DNA of 64,000 bases. Origin: Methanobrevibacter sp. V74. GTDB lineage: Archaea; Methanobacteriota; Methanobacteria; Methanobacteriales; Methanobacteriaceae. Below the pieces are notes generated by a model. That model was not told where the DNA came from. It saw only the letters and a list, made by a program, of their open reading frames with translations, and searched no databases. A program made the position numbers and the translations under genes. Numbering within the stretch: position 1 is the first letter of the stretch; each line of letters opens with the position of its first letter. Below, piece after piece: positions 1-10,816 of this stretch. Location: the NCBI RefSeq assembly GCF_963082495.1, contig NZ_CAUJAN010000001.1, forward strand, positions 248,001-312,000, read 5' to 3'.

Positions 1-3000
1 TGGTGGAGCAGCGATAAGTTTTGTTGGTTCATATGAGGATATTAAAGAAACCTTAACAGTTTATAACTCATTATTTGAAAATAACTCTGTTGAAGGTCTT
101 GGTGGTGGAGCCATTTATGTCAGGGCTGCTACTGCGAATATTGCAAATTCCGTATTCATCAATAACTTGGATAATTCAAATTATACAATTTATTCAAGAG
201 TAACTAGTTATACTACTCCTAAAGTAACTGCAAATGATAACTGGTGGGGAACTAACGATTCACCTAAAGGATTTGTTTCAGATAAAGTAACTTTAAACAG
301 ATGGGCTATTTTAACAGTTTCAAATGATACTGAAATTGTGGCTGGTGAAAATGTAACAATTACTGCCAATATCAATTCATACAATAATGGAGTTGCTGTT
401 GGAGAATTGGAAAACCCAATTTGCATACCTCGTGATGTAACTATTTCAACATCTAATGGCGATATTAAAGGTAAATTAGAATCCGGTGAATTCAGCTATG
501 TTTATAATGTTCCTTTAACCCTAAAATATATTAAAGTCACTGTCGATAATCAAAGTGAAATGATATACTTGATATCTTCCACTATTAATGTTAAGTTAGA
601 AAATATCACTGTTAAAAAAGGGGATAGGCCAACTTATGTAATTAATGTAACTGATGATGGCGGAACAATCGTAAATCAAGGCAATATAGAATTATTCATT
701 AATAACATCTCTTTTGCCAATTTAACAGTTGCAAATGGTATTGCAAAGGGCAAATTTGTTATTTCGTTAGATGAAGGTACTTATGATGTGGTTGCTAAAT
801 ACAGGGATAATGGAGGATTATTTGAAGAAAACTTCGGAACAGGTTCTATAAAAGTCAGCGGAAACAATAACAATATTTACGTATCTAACTTCTTCGACTT
901 CTTTGATGAAGATGGATACATGTACACTGATATTCCATTCAATTCTTTAACTTTCAGGGACACATTCAATGCTAAAGATTTAGGAATTAATAAAATAACA
1001 TTCACAGCACCAATGACATTTAATAATTATGGTAAATTGGGCATATTTAATAATATTACTTTTGATGTTGTATCTCAGGATATTACATTAAGGGATCTTA
1101 CTTTAATCCTTAATAATGGAATTTCTGGTTCTGCTATTTATGTTGCTGGAGATGATGTAAGTTTAAATGCATTAAAAATTAATTATGAAACTGTTGCAAA
1201 TAGTGAAGCATATGGAATATTTGCTAATGGTGTAGATAACTTAACCGTATCCGGAATAGTCATTGACATTGTTAGTAATTCTATTGGAAGTGTTGGTTAT
1301 CACCAATATGCTATTAAAGTTCGTGATTCAACCAATGTTGTTGTAACTGGTGGAAACATAAATGCTAATTTGCCTGCTTGTGATGTGGATTACGAAGAAT
1401 CCGGCATTGATGCTGATTTAGTTTTAGCTATTGGTATTCAAGGCAGTGAAAATGTAACAATTGCTAATGCAAGAATAAATACTAATGTAATTGGTGCTTA
1501 TGGAAGTTACCCAACACTTGATTCTATCATGGCTAAGGATGTAACTAATTTATTAATTAGTAAAAACACTATTGCTCAAACCGATTTCATAACTACCGGT
1601 GCAGGTTACTCTAATGTTGTAGATTTATACACTTGTAACGATGCTCAAATAATGGGCAACAACATTTTAGTTAACTCCACTGCAGGTACAAACGGTGCAG
1701 GCACTGCTTATCCAATTCAATTAACTGGTCCGTACAAAGGTCTTTTAGTTGACGGAAATACTTTAACCGCAATTAGTCGCGGTCCTACTTTAGGTATTTA
1801 CTCACAAAACTATTATGGTGCATCTTATATTACTGTAACCAATAACTTAATTAATGTAACTGGTTTAGCAACTAATACTAGTTCCTGGTCTTTAGTTTCA
1901 GGAATAGAACTCCAAGATACTCTTGCTAAAGTATACAATAACACAGTTTACTCTCAAAGCATTGGTGATTATTATGAAAATAATTATTTATATGGTATAA
2001 GCTATGCTCAGAATATAAATGGGAATCATTCATTTGATATTAGGGATAATCAAATATTCACTAAAGGTAAATATTCAGTATATCTATTAAATGCTATTAA
2101 TTCTAATGTAACCACTAACAATTTGCATGGTCATGAATTATGGGGCGATTCAGCTGCAACTATTGTGTCTGGTAATGGAAATGTTATTAAAAACAATTAC
2201 CCTCCATATCTGGCTGAAATAATTATTGATGTTCCAAATGTATTTGCAGGATATGATGCTACCATTGTTGTATCTGTTACAAATGCTACTGGAGGTAATG
2301 TAACTATCAAAGTAAATAATAAAGAATTTAAAGATTTGCCACTTATTAATGGAAAAGTATCACAATTGGTTGAATTTGCTGATTTAATTGATGTTAACAA
2401 TGTAACTGTTACTTATAATGGTAGTGAATTGGTTAATGCTGGTGAAGCCAATACTACTTTCAGACTTTTAGACGGAGTCATTACCAATTCCACATTCTTC
2501 AACTACTTTGATGAAAATGGATACTTATTGCCTACTCCTGAAGGAGCTACTTTAGACTTCCGGGGACCATTTATAGGTAATACTTACTCAGTATACATTA
2601 ACTCACCTGTAAATGTTATTTCATCTACTGGGGATGCTGTATTTGACAGTGGAGTAAATCCTGGTAACTGGGTAAAATTCAATGTTGTTGAGGGTGCAAA
2701 CCACACTAATATCACAGGCATTAGCATTATTAACGGCGATCTATTCATCAAAGGCGCTTCTTACGTAACTGTTGATGATATCTATATGAAAGCTAATATG
2801 AGCGGTGTTGGCGCAGGTACAGGATTCTTGTCCATACACTCTAATGCCTACTACACTACCGTTAAAAATTCAAAATTTGAAAACGGCGGCACTGGCTCAA
2901 GCTGTGTTGTTTTAGGTAAAGGCGGCAAATATGCAACATTTGACAATAATGAGTTCTTAATTACTGGATCTTCTGGTAATGTATTGTCTTCCAACATATT

Positions 3001-6000
3001 TGTGGGATCTGGAGAAATTCCTCAATTTGTAAACTACACCAACAACATAATCAACTCCCAAGTTCCCGCTTCCCCATTCATGTACGGAATTACTGTATGC
3101 GGACAAGGCAACATTATTGAAAATAACAGCATATTGAACTTTAAAGGCAATGCAATTGTCAATCAATGGGGCGCTACTTCAACCGAAAACATATACAGAA
3201 ACAACACCATTACCGGCGGAGGATCAATGAGTGTCGGCACTTACAGTTTAGTAGAAAATAACAATATTGCCGAAGGAGCTTTAACTGCAACCGAAGGATG
3301 TACTTTAACTGGAAATACCGTTAACTCATTAGCAATTAATGGTAAAAATGTTGTTGCATCCAAAAACACTATTCTGACTACTGTAAATGTTGGATCTGCT
3401 GCTAAAAACACAACATTCACAGAAAATAATGTATCAGATCTTGTAACTGTAAACTCAAATGACAATAGACTTACTTATAATACGATTAATACTCAAACTG
3501 TTTATGCAATTGATTTAAAATCAACTTCTAATAACGTTGTAACTGATAATAAATTGTCTAGTGCTTCTTATTTGGGTGATAAAGCAGTTAATTATGTTGA
3601 AGGCAATAATAACACAGTTGTTAGGAATGGTGGCAATGCGATTATAACTATTGATGCCAATACAGTATTTGTTGGTAATAATAATACTATTGTTATTTCT
3701 GTTGTAAATGCAACTGGTAATGTAACTGTAAAAGTAAACAATAAAGAATACTTTGAAGTTGTTTTAGTAAATGGCACTGTAACTATTAAAGTTAATGCTT
3801 CTGATATTGCAGTTGGCGAAAATAACATTACTGTTACCTATAATGGCGATGACTATATTTGTGTTGGAACTGCAACTTCTACATTCACCGCATTAACAAA
3901 TGTAGTAACTGAAGAGGTATTCTATGAATTCTTTGATGATACCGGATTCTTAAATGGGGATGTGCCATTTGATGAGTTAATATTCAAAGGAGAATTTAAT
4001 AAACTTTCATATTACATATATCTTGATAAGCCGATTAAGATTACTGGTGAAAATGCTGTATTAAATGATATGTGCATTATTATTAACAATGATGATGTAA
4101 TTATTCGTAATCTTACTTTAAATTCAACTATGGAATTTGGTTCATTGATTACTGTTGGTGGAAGTAATGTAACTTTATCTAACTTAAATATTACTTACAT
4201 TGTTGGTGATGTATCTGCTGAAATTATTAATGTAAATGGTCAGAATAATGTAAAACTTTTAAATAACATAATCACATTTGAAAGTAATCACAGTGTAGAT
4301 AATGATGATCATGCATTAGGTGTAAATATAGTTGATTCAAGTAACATTGTAATTGATGGAAACATAATTAGAGTTAAATATCCAGCATTATATGTAAATA
4401 ACTGGGAAGAATTAGGATTAAATTATGTGAATGCCGTTAGAGTAAAAACAGTTGAAAACTTAAATATCACTAACAATATAATTACTGCAGCTTCAAATAA
4501 CTTCAATGCTAGTTTCCCAACTATTCAGGCAATGTTAATTAGTACTGTAACTAACGGTTTGATTGACCACAATAATATCTCAATTATTGATGAATTATGT
4601 GAACAAGGTAAATCTAGCTATCTTTATGCAATGAACTTTGCTAAATCAACTAATTTGGTTATTTCTAATAATAACTTTAATTTATCCACCAAAGGTGGAC
4701 AAAATGCTGCAGGTACTGCATATGCATTACAAGGTACCACTTCTGAAGTAAAAATTCTTGGAAACAATATAACTTCAGTATCTAACGGCCCTAACTTAGG
4801 TATTTATGTTGCAAGCATGTCTGGTGAACCATCTACTTTATATATTGCTAATAACTTTATCAATGTAACCGGTTATGCAAGTTCTTCTCATTCATGGGCA
4901 TTAATATCAGGTATTGAAATTCAAAATGGGGATGTTAAAGCATATAATAACACTATTTACACTTACAATGTTGCAGGATATGTTGACGAAGCTCCGGTTT
5001 ATGGTATAAGTTATGAACAATTCATGTATGGTGAACGTTCATTTGATATTCAGAATAATACAATTTTCACCACAGGCAAATACACAGTTTCAGTATTAAA
5101 TGGAACTCCAGCCAATGTAACTGGTAATATTTTATATGCTAATGAATTATTTGGTGATAATTCAGTTGCTGAAGGTTATGTGGGTGTTGTTGAAAATAAC
5201 TATCCTCCATTTGAAGCTGAAATTTCTATTGATGCTAAAATGGTATGGATTGGAACTAATGGTGTAATTACTGTTAATGTTGCTGGTGGTACTGGTAATG
5301 TAACAATTAGAATTGGAAATAAAGTATTTGAGGAATTGCCGTTAGTGAATGGTAGTGTAACTCAGGTTGTTGATGCAGAGGATTTAGTTGCAGGGGATAA
5401 TGCTATTGAAGTAACTTACAATGGAGATGGGTTAATTGCTCCAACCATTGTCACTGGTAATTTACAAGTTATTAATGGCGTAATTACTAATGAAACATTC
5501 TATTACTACTTCAATAAGGATAATGGTAATTATTTAGTAGATATTGTTCCTGAAGGAGCTACTTTGGACTTCCAAGGATTATTTATTGGTGGAAACTACT
5601 CAGTATATATTGATACTCCTGTAAATGTTATTTCATCTACTGGAGATGCTGTATTTGACAGTGGAGTAAATCCTGGTAACTGGGTAAAATTCAATGTTGT
5701 TGAGGGTGCAAACCACACTAATATCACAGGCATTAGCATTATTAACGGCGATCTATTCATCAAAGGCGCTTCTTACGTAACTGTTGATGATATCTATATG
5801 AAAGCTAATATGAGCGGTGTTGGCGCAGGTACAGGATTCTTGTCCATACACTCTAATGCCTACTACACTACCGTTAAAAATTCAAAATTTGAAAACGGCG
5901 GCACTGGCTCAAGCTGTGTTGTTTTAGGTAAAGGCGGCAAATATGCAACATTTGACAATAATGAGTTCTTAATTACTGGATCTTCTGGTAATGTATTGTC

Positions 6001-8290
6001 TTCCAACATATTTGTGGGATCTGGAGAAATTCCTCAATTTGTAAACTACACCAACAACATAATCAACTCCCAAGTTCCCGCTTCCCCATTCATGTACGGA
6101 ATTACTGTATGCGGACAAGGCAACATTATTGAAAATAACAGCATATTGAACTTTAAAGGCAATGCAATTGTCAATCAATGGGGCGCTACTTCAACCGAAA
6201 ACATATACAGAAACAACACCATTACCGGCGGAGGATCAATGAGTGTCGGCACTTACAGTTTAGTAGAAAATAACAATATTGCCGAAGGAGCTTTAACTGC
6301 AACCGAAGGATGTACTTTAACCGGAAACACTGTTAAATCATTAACAATTGATGGTAAAAACGTTGTTGCATCCAAAAACACTATTCTGACTACTGTAAAT
6401 GTTGGATCTGCTGCTAAAAACACAACATTCACAGAAAATAATGTATCAGATCTTGTAACTGTAAACTCAAATGACAATATAATTACTGGAAACTTCATTA
6501 ATTCTACTACAACAGAATATGCTATAGATCTTAAATCTACTACTAATAACACTGTAGTTAATAACATATTACACTCTAGTGCTTTAACTGGAAATTCTGC
6601 TGTAACTTATCAAAATGTGAATAACACAGTTAAAAATAATTTCCCAATTGACCCTAAATTAAGTATTCAGGTTGAGAATATTCTCGTTGGTCAAAATGCA
6701 GAAATCCACATTAAATCTGGTGAAAATATATCAATTGCTGTTGAAGTAATTTTAGATGGTAAAAAATACTCTCTTAATCTTGTAAATGGTGAAGCTATAT
6801 TAATTGTATCTGGATTAAATGCTAATACTTATACTGTATCTGCATACTCTGAAGGTAATTTATTCTATATGCATTCTAATTGCTCTAATCAATTCACTGT
6901 TGATAAATTAGCACCTGATGTAAATGTTGCTATTGGTGAAATAAAACTTGGTGAAGACGTTATTGTGTCTATTAACATTCCTCATGCTACTGGCAATGTT
7001 AATGTTATTGTTGATGGTGTTGGAGTGGTTGTTTCTTTAGATGTGAATGGAAATGCTACATATACTATTGATAGTATTTCTGCTGGAAATCATAGTGTTG
7101 TTGTTGCATATCTTGGTGATAATCATTATCTTCCTAAGGTAGAAAGTATTCATTTCAATGTTTCAAAAGAAATTCCTGAAGTAAATATCATGGTGCCTGG
7201 GGATATTAAGGTTGGTGAAGATGTGAAGGTAACTGTTAATATTCCTCATGCTACTGGCAATGTTAGTATTATTGTTGATGGTGTTGGAGTGGTTGTTTCT
7301 TTAGATGTGAATGGAAATGCTACATATACTATTGATAGTATTTCTGCTGGAAATCACAGTATCGTTGTGATTTACTCTGGTGATGAAAAACATGATTCAG
7401 TTTACAAAGCAACTTCAATCTTTTTAGAAGAATTCAGCACTAAATTTGATAATATCACTGTTGAATGTGGTAAAATAACTGCTACTTTACTTGTTAGTAC
7501 TGGTGAATCTATTGCAAATGCTGCTATTTCATATACTATTGATGGTGTAAAGTATACTACTACAACCGATGAAAAAGGTACTTTTGCAATTTCTAATGTT
7601 ACTGATAAATTAGTATGTATTAATTATGAAGGGGGAGATGCTTTGCTTGGATGCAATATCTCAATTTCATTAAAGAATATGGCTAAAGTAACTGATTCTA
7701 GTGTGATTACTTCTGAAGATTACACTCAATACTCTTGTGAAGCCATAACTGGTGAAAAAGGAGGATACTACTCACTGCGTCTCACTGATCCTAGTGGCAA
7801 TCCATTAGTAAACAAATCAGTTGGTATTGGATACAATGGTATATTGGCTTGGTACACTACTGATGAAAATGGTACTGTCAATAAATTAATTGGTTTGCAA
7901 AATGCTGGAGTATACACATTTGCATCTGCATTTTTAGGTGATGAAGACAATAATGCTTCATTTGCGGTAAATAGAATTATTATTGTTAAAAAACCTACCT
8001 ACATTAAAGCATCTTCAAAAGCATACAAAGCAACTGCAAAAACCAAAAAATACAAAGTAACACTTTCGACTGTCAAAAACATTGACGGTAAAATGTATTT
8101 AGCTGCTGGTAAGAAGATAACTTTAAAAGTTAACGGTAAAATATACACCGCTAAGACTAATGCGAAAGGTCAAGCAACATTTAAACTTAAACTTACCAAA
8201 AAAGGTAAATACACAGCTAAGATTTCTTATGCTGGGCAATACTTGTTGTATGAGGCATCTAGTACAAATGCAAAAATAACAATTAAATAG
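1..8290 (+). CDS. Adhesin-like surface protein, 5' end outside window
   Basis: The reading frame is open from base 2, so the gene begins upstream; the TTG at 167 is only the first start-like codon inside the window. More than 2,700 residues are visible. Parallel beta-helix repeats rich in Asn, Thr and Gly (short N-N-x-I/F strands) fill most of the protein, in blocks separated by Ig-like domains. An NWWGTN motif near base 240 closes the first beta-helix. Two related beta-helix modules (about bases 890-2210 and 3900-5220) alternate with a second module type that is duplicated almost perfectly (see repeat entries). Two near-identical Ig-like domains lie around 6930-7400. The end is a Lys-rich Ig-like domain (about 7990-8287), with no C-terminal membrane helix. 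The protein is probably exported and held on the pseudomurein wall, perhaps through the basic tail (inference). Ligand unknown. Confidence 0.9.
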   Translation, partial: GGAAISFVGSYEDIKETLTVYNSLFENNSVEGLGGGAIYVRAATANIANSVFINNLDNSNYTIYSRVTSYTTPKVTANDNWWGTNDSPKGFVSDKVTLNRWAILTVSNDTEIVAGENVTITANINSYNNGVAVGELENPICIPRDVTISTSNGDIKGKLESGEFSYVYNVPLTLKYIKVTVDNQSEMIYLISSTINVKLENITVKKGDRPTYVINVTDDGGTIVNQGNIELFINNISFANLTVANGIAKGKFVISLDEGTYDVVAKYRDNGGLFEENFGTGSIKVSGNNNNIYVSNFFDFFDEDGYMYTDIPFNSLTFRDTFNAKDLGINKITFTAPMTFNNYGKLGIFNNITFDVVSQDITLRDLTLILNNGISGSAIYVAGDDVSLNALKINYETVANSEAYGIFANGVDNLTVSGIVIDIVSNSIGSVGYHQYAIKVRDSTNVVVTGGNINANLPACDVDYEESGIDADLVLAIGIQGSENVTIANARINTNVIGAYGSYPTLDSIMAKDVTNLLISKNTIAQTDFITTGAGYSNVVDLYTCNDAQIMGNNILVNSTAGTNGAGTAYPIQLTGPYKGLLVDGNTLTAISRGPTLGIYSQNYYGASYITVTNNLINVTGLATNTSSWSLVSGIELQDTLAKVYNNTVYSQSIGDYYENNYLYGISYAQNINGNHSFDIRDNQIFTKGKYSVYLLNAINSNVTTNNLHGHELWGDSAATIVSGNGNVIKNNYPPYLAEIIIDVPNVFAGYDATIVVSVTNATGGNVTIKVNNKEFKDLPLINGKVSQLVEFADLIDVNNVTVTYNGSELVNAGEANTTFRLLDGVITNSTFFNYFDENGYLLPTPEGATLDFRGPFIGNTYSVYINSPVNVISSTGDAVFDSGVNPGNWVKFNVVEGANHTNITGISIINGDLFIKGASYVTVDDIYMKANMSGVGAGTGFLSIHSNAYYTTVKNSKFENGGTGSSCVVLGKGGKYATFDNNEFLITGSSGNVLSSNIFVGSGEIPQFVNYTNNIINSQVPASPFMYGITVCGQGNIIENNSILNFKGNAIVNQWGATSTENIYRNNTITGGGSMSVGTYSLVENNNIAEGALTATEGCTLTGNTVNSLAINGKNVVASKNTILTTVNVGSAAKNTTFTENNVSDLVTVNSNDNRLTYNTINTQTVYAIDLKSTSNNVVTDNKLSSASYLGDKAVNYVEGNNNTVVRNGGNAIITIDANTVFVGNNNTIVISVVNATGNVTVKVNNKEYFEVVLVNGTVTIKVNASDIAVGENNITVTYNGDDYICVGTATSTFTALTNVVTEEVFYEFFDDTGFLNGDVPFDELIFKGEFNKLSYYIYLDKPIKITGENAVLNDMCIIINNDDVIIRNLTLNSTMEFGSLITVGGSNVTLSNLNITYIVGDVSAEIINVNGQNNVKLLNNIITFESNHSVDNDDHALGVNIVDSSNIVIDGNIIRVKYPALYVNNWEELGLNYVNAVRVKTVENLNITNNIITAASNNFNASFPTIQAMLISTVTNGLIDHNNISIIDELCEQGKSSYLYAMNFAKSTNLVISNNNFNLSTKGGQNAAGTAYALQGTTSEVKILGNNITSVSNGPNLGIYVASMSGEPSTLYIANNFINVTGYASSSHSWALISGIEIQNGDVKAYNNTIYTYNVAGYVDEAPVYGISYEQFMYGERSFDIQNNTIFTTGKYTVSVLNGTPANVTGNILYANELFGDNSVAEGYVGVVENNYPPFEAEISIDAKMVWIGTNGVITVNVAGGTGNVTIRIGNKVFEELPLVNGSVTQVVDAEDLVAGDNAIEVTYNGDGLIAPTIVTGNLQVINGVITNETFYYYFNKDNGNYLVDIVPEGATLDFQGLFIGGNYSVYIDTPVNVISSTGDAVFDSGVNPGNWVKFNVVEGANHTNITGISIINGDLFIKGASYVTVDDIYMKANMSGVGAGTGFLSIHSNAYYTTVKNSKFENGGTGSSCVVLGKGGKYATFDNNEFLITGSSGNVLSSNIFVGSGEIPQFVNYTNNIINSQVPASPFMYGITVCGQGNIIENNSILNFKGNAIVNQWGATSTENIYRNNTITGGGSMSVGTYSLVENNNIAEGALTATEGCTLTGNTVKSLTIDGKNVVASKNTILTTVNVGSAAKNTTFTENNVSDLVTVNSNDNIITGNFINSTTTEYAIDLKSTTNNTVVNNILHSSALTGNSAVTYQNVNNTVKNNFPIDPKLSIQVENILVGQNAEIHIKSGENISIAVEVILDGKKYSLNLVNGEAILIVSGLNANTYTVSAYSEGNLFYMHSNCSNQFTVDKLAPDVNVAIGEIKLGEDVIVSINIPHATGNVNVIVDGVGVVVSLDVNGNATYTIDSISAGNHSVVVAYLGDNHYLPKVESIHFNVSKEIPEVNIMVPGDIKVGEDVKVTVNIPHATGNVSIIVDGVGVVVSLDVNGNATYTIDSISAGNHSIVVIYSGDEKHDSVYKATSIFLEEFSTKFDNITVECGKITATLLVSTGESIANAAISYTIDGVKYTTTTDEKGTFAISNVTDKLVCINYEGGDALLGCNISISLKNMAKVTDSSVITSEDYTQYSCEAITGEKGGYYSLRLTDPSGNPLVNKSVGIGYNGILAWYTTDENGTVNKLIGLQNAGVYTFASAFLGDEDNNASFAVNRIIIVKKPTYIKASSKAYKATAKTKKYKVTLSTVKNIDGKMYLAAGKKITLKVNGKIYTAKTNAKGQATFKLKLTKKGKYTAKISYAGQYLLYEASSTNAKITIK
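2633..3309 (+). repeat. Perfect internal duplication, copy 1 (677 bp)
   Basis: This segment of the first adhesin gene is identical base for base, including synonymous sites, to 5645-6321, exactly 3012 bp downstream. After a short diverged stretch, identity resumes over 3350-3467 (matching 6362-6479). It encodes a beta-helix module beginning just after a DSGVNPGNW motif. Its codons (GGC, ATC, ACC) look more GC-rich than those of the surrounding gene. Confidence 0.95.
5645..6321 (+). repeat. Perfect internal duplication, copy 2 (677 bp)
   Basis: Second copy of the 677-bp cassette at 2633-3309, in frame (offset of 1004 codons). The copies first differ at 2632/5644 and 3310/6322. The rest of the two parent modules is clearly more diverged, which fits recent gene conversion or unequal recombination inside the gene. 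Confidence 0.95.
6977..7356 (+). repeat. Two near-identical Ig-like units
   Basis: Bases 6977-7092 are repeated almost unchanged at 7241-7356 (offset 264 bp, 88 codons). Each encodes the core of one Ig-like domain that starts with IPHATGN and continues into VDGVGVVVSLDVNGNA. Only two adjacent codons differ. This is an ordinary tandem domain duplication in an archaeal adhesin. Confidence 0.9.
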
Positions 8291-8326
8291 AAGAGTATTT
8301 CACTCTTCTAATTATTTCTTTTTTTA
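8288..8326 (+). terminator. Hairpin plus T-run after first adhesin gene
   Basis: A 9-bp stem (TAGAAGAGT pairing with ACTCTTCTA) with a 5-nt loop begins at the stop codon and is followed by T-rich sequence ending in seven T. It looks like a factor-independent terminator; the T-run alone may suffice in archaea. Confidence 0.7.
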
Positions 8327-8395
8327 TACTCAAATTTAATTAATTTTAAAGATAACTTTATAAACTAATTTTTATATATACTCTATTGCCTTTAA

Positions 8396-10672
8396 GTGAT
8401 TTTTAAAAATATATTTTTAAAATCTCTGAAAAGAGTAAAACTTTTGAAGGGGGTGAAAAATATAGGTTTAAATTGGAAATTGATATTGGGATTAATAATT
8501 ATATATGGTGTTCTGAGTATTTCTTCACTTTCAGCTACTGAAATTGATGATAATTCATCATTAGAAGGAGTAAGCATTGAAAAAGTTTCAACTATTGCTA
8601 ATGGCACTGTATTAAATTCTATTGATGAAGAAATTCCCGATGAACCTGATTTGGTAGTTGATGATACCGTATATGTCACATCAAAGAATATTGATGATTA
8701 TTTTGATAGTGGTGTTTTAAAATCAAGATTTAATGGCAAAACAGTAATTTTTGCTGAGAATTTTGAAAATTTAGGTAAATTAACAATTAATGCAGACAAT
8801 GTAACTATTAAAGGTATGGGATATTCCTTAAAAAATTGCGTATTTAATTTAGAAGCAAAAAATATTACTTTGTCTGATTTAAATATCGATCTTGATAGTG
8901 AATTTGCAAATAATGATTATGCGGGTGTTTTAGTTTATTCAGATTATGCAAATTTGATTAATCTTAATATTAATTATGTTGTTCCGACTAATGTTCAAGC
9001 ATATGGTGTTTATGTAGAAGGAATAGGCAACAGAGCTGTTAAAAATCTTCGCATGATTAATTGCAGCATTAATTTTGAAGGACATAATAATAATGTAAAG
9101 GTTTATAATTGTGCTTTAAAAATAGTAGATTGTGATAATGCTTTAGTTGCAAATAACACGATTTCATCAGCTTTGCCTCTTAAAGATATTATATTTGGCG
9201 CAAATGGTGCAGAACTTGCTTCTGATTTAGTATTGACTGTTGGAATTGGCGGATGTGATAACCTAACATTTGTAGGAAATAAGTTAATATCTGAAGTTAA
9301 TAAACGCCCTCAATGTGCATATCCATCTTTAGATACAATGTTAATATCTAAGTCTCATAATTCATTAATAGCTAATAACTCTATCTACATGTCTGACTTT
9401 TTAACATTTCCGGGAGTAGATAATTATCTTTATGGATTGGATATTTATAATTTGGAAAATCTGACAGTTATTGGTAATAATATTTCAATTATCACAACTG
9501 GAGGTAAGTTAGCTGCTGGTACTGCATATCCGATTCAAATCACAGGTCCTATTGCTAATGTAAATATAACTCATAATGATTTGTATTCATTTTCCAATGG
9601 TCCAAACATTGGTGTTTATTCACAAAACTTCTATGGTGCAACTTCATTATCAATTACATACAATAAAATCAATGTAACAGGTTTAGCAGGTACACATGAA
9701 TGGGCTTTAGTGGCAGGTATTGAATCACAAGATACTCACTCTATAATTCAACATAATATAATTGAAGTTCACAGTGTTGGTGATGTTTCAATTAATGATA
9801 ATTTATATGGGGTTAGTTATCATCAAAGTACTTCTGGAGACCACCAATATGATATTCAAAACAATACTGTATTCAGTGATGGTTATTATTCAGTTAATTT
9901 ATTAAGTTCTGTTAATTCAACAGTAGCTAATAATTTATTAGTAACTTATAATCCTAAGGCAAATAACACCAATGGATATAAATATGGAGATTTGTCCGCT
10001 CATAAAAATATGGAATTTTACAATAATCCGGTAATTTCCGCATTTAATTATTTTGCTAATCATGAAAATAATGTTGATAACGGAGAGGAATTTAATTATA
10101 ATCCAACTAATAATAATGATATTTCAAATAATATTGACGGCAGTCAAATTTCCAGTGATGAAGATACAAATAATCATCATTACAATCCTTTAATTCCGGG
10201 ATCTTCTAATCAATCTGGAAGTCATGAGGGTGAAGAAGGTTGGGTGATACCTATTGAGGAAAATGGCAATAATCAACACAATGGCGAGTCTCAGGGTAAT
10301 AATGATGGAAATGGGAATTCTACCAAGACCATCATGTCTTTAAAGGAATTGATTATGAACTATATTAACTCCAATACTCAAAGTGGTAAAGTTAATAACA
10401 CTTCCTATAATGGTCATAAGGTTAATGCTGATTCAAATAATTCTGATGATTCCCCATCCGATTCCGGAAGTGAATCAATTGCAAGTCAATCTAAATCAAC
10501 CAAAAGTGTTGATGAATCTTCAACTGGCGAGTCTTCAAGTGTCAGTAAAAAGATTTATGAAATTGATGAGAAAAACGAGATAAATAAATTTATTCCATCA
10601 GTATTTTTCATTATACCTATGCTGATATTATTTGTTATTGGACTTAGACGGAAAAAATTAAATTTTAAATAA
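8396..10672 (+). CDS. Membrane-anchored adhesin-like protein
   Basis: 758 residues if read from GTG 8396; in-frame TTG 8444 and GTG 8453 are possible alternative starts and none has an ideal ribosome binding site. A positively charged N-terminus leads into a hydrophobic segment (LILGLIIIYGVLSISSLSA), a signal peptide. Residues about 60-540 form a beta-helix clearly homologous to the two non-duplicated modules of the upstream adhesin (shared GTAYPIQ, SNGPN and INVTG motifs). Residues about 560-730 are low-complexity and rich in Asn, Ser, Asp and Gly, probably a stalk. The C-terminus has one membrane helix (PSVFFIIPMLILFVIGL) followed by RRKK, a typical stop-transfer anchor. It therefore appears membrane-anchored, unlike the neighbouring adhesins with basic Ig-like tails. 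The partner it binds is unknown. Confidence 0.85.
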   Translation: MIFKNIFLKSLKRVKLLKGVKNIGLNWKLILGLIIIYGVLSISSLSATEIDDNSSLEGVSIEKVSTIANGTVLNSIDEEIPDEPDLVVDDTVYVTSKNIDDYFDSGVLKSRFNGKTVIFAENFENLGKLTINADNVTIKGMGYSLKNCVFNLEAKNITLSDLNIDLDSEFANNDYAGVLVYSDYANLINLNINYVVPTNVQAYGVYVEGIGNRAVKNLRMINCSINFEGHNNNVKVYNCALKIVDCDNALVANNTISSALPLKDIIFGANGAELASDLVLTVGIGGCDNLTFVGNKLISEVNKRPQCAYPSLDTMLISKSHNSLIANNSIYMSDFLTFPGVDNYLYGLDIYNLENLTVIGNNISIITTGGKLAAGTAYPIQITGPIANVNITHNDLYSFSNGPNIGVYSQNFYGATSLSITYNKINVTGLAGTHEWALVAGIESQDTHSIIQHNIIEVHSVGDVSINDNLYGVSYHQSTSGDHQYDIQNNTVFSDGYYSVNLLSSVNSTVANNLLVTYNPKANNTNGYKYGDLSAHKNMEFYNNPVISAFNYFANHENNVDNGEEFNYNPTNNNDISNNIDGSQISSDEDTNNHHYNPLIPGSSNQSGSHEGEEGWVIPIEENGNNQHNGESQGNNDGNGNSTKTIMSLKELIMNYINSNTQSGKVNNTSYNGHKVNADSNNSDDSPSDSGSESIASQSKSTKSVDESSTGESSSVSKKIYEIDEKNEINKFIPSVFFIIPMLILFVIGLRRKKLNFK

Positions 10673-10673
10673 A

Positions 10674-10710
10674 ATTAGTCATTTTTGACTGATTTTCTCT
10701 TTTTTTTATT
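10674..10710 (+). terminator. Hairpin and T-run after second adhesin gene
   Basis: AGTCA and TGACT form a 5-bp stem around a 4-T loop, extendable by a T-G and a T-A pair, followed by T-rich sequence with a run of eight or more T. It looks like a terminator placed directly after the stop codon at 10672. Confidence 0.6.
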
Positions 10711-10816
10711 TTTAATTTTTATGATACTTTTAAATACCTTGTTATTATATAACTATATCTATCAACGATAAATTATAATTTATAAAGTTAAAATTAAAAT
10801 AAATGAGGTATTTAAT

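Noticed and set aside
2957-3166. Identical minus-strand ORFs at 2957-3166 and 5969-6178
   Set aside because: They are shadows of the duplicated adhesin cassette and are identical only because the cassette is.
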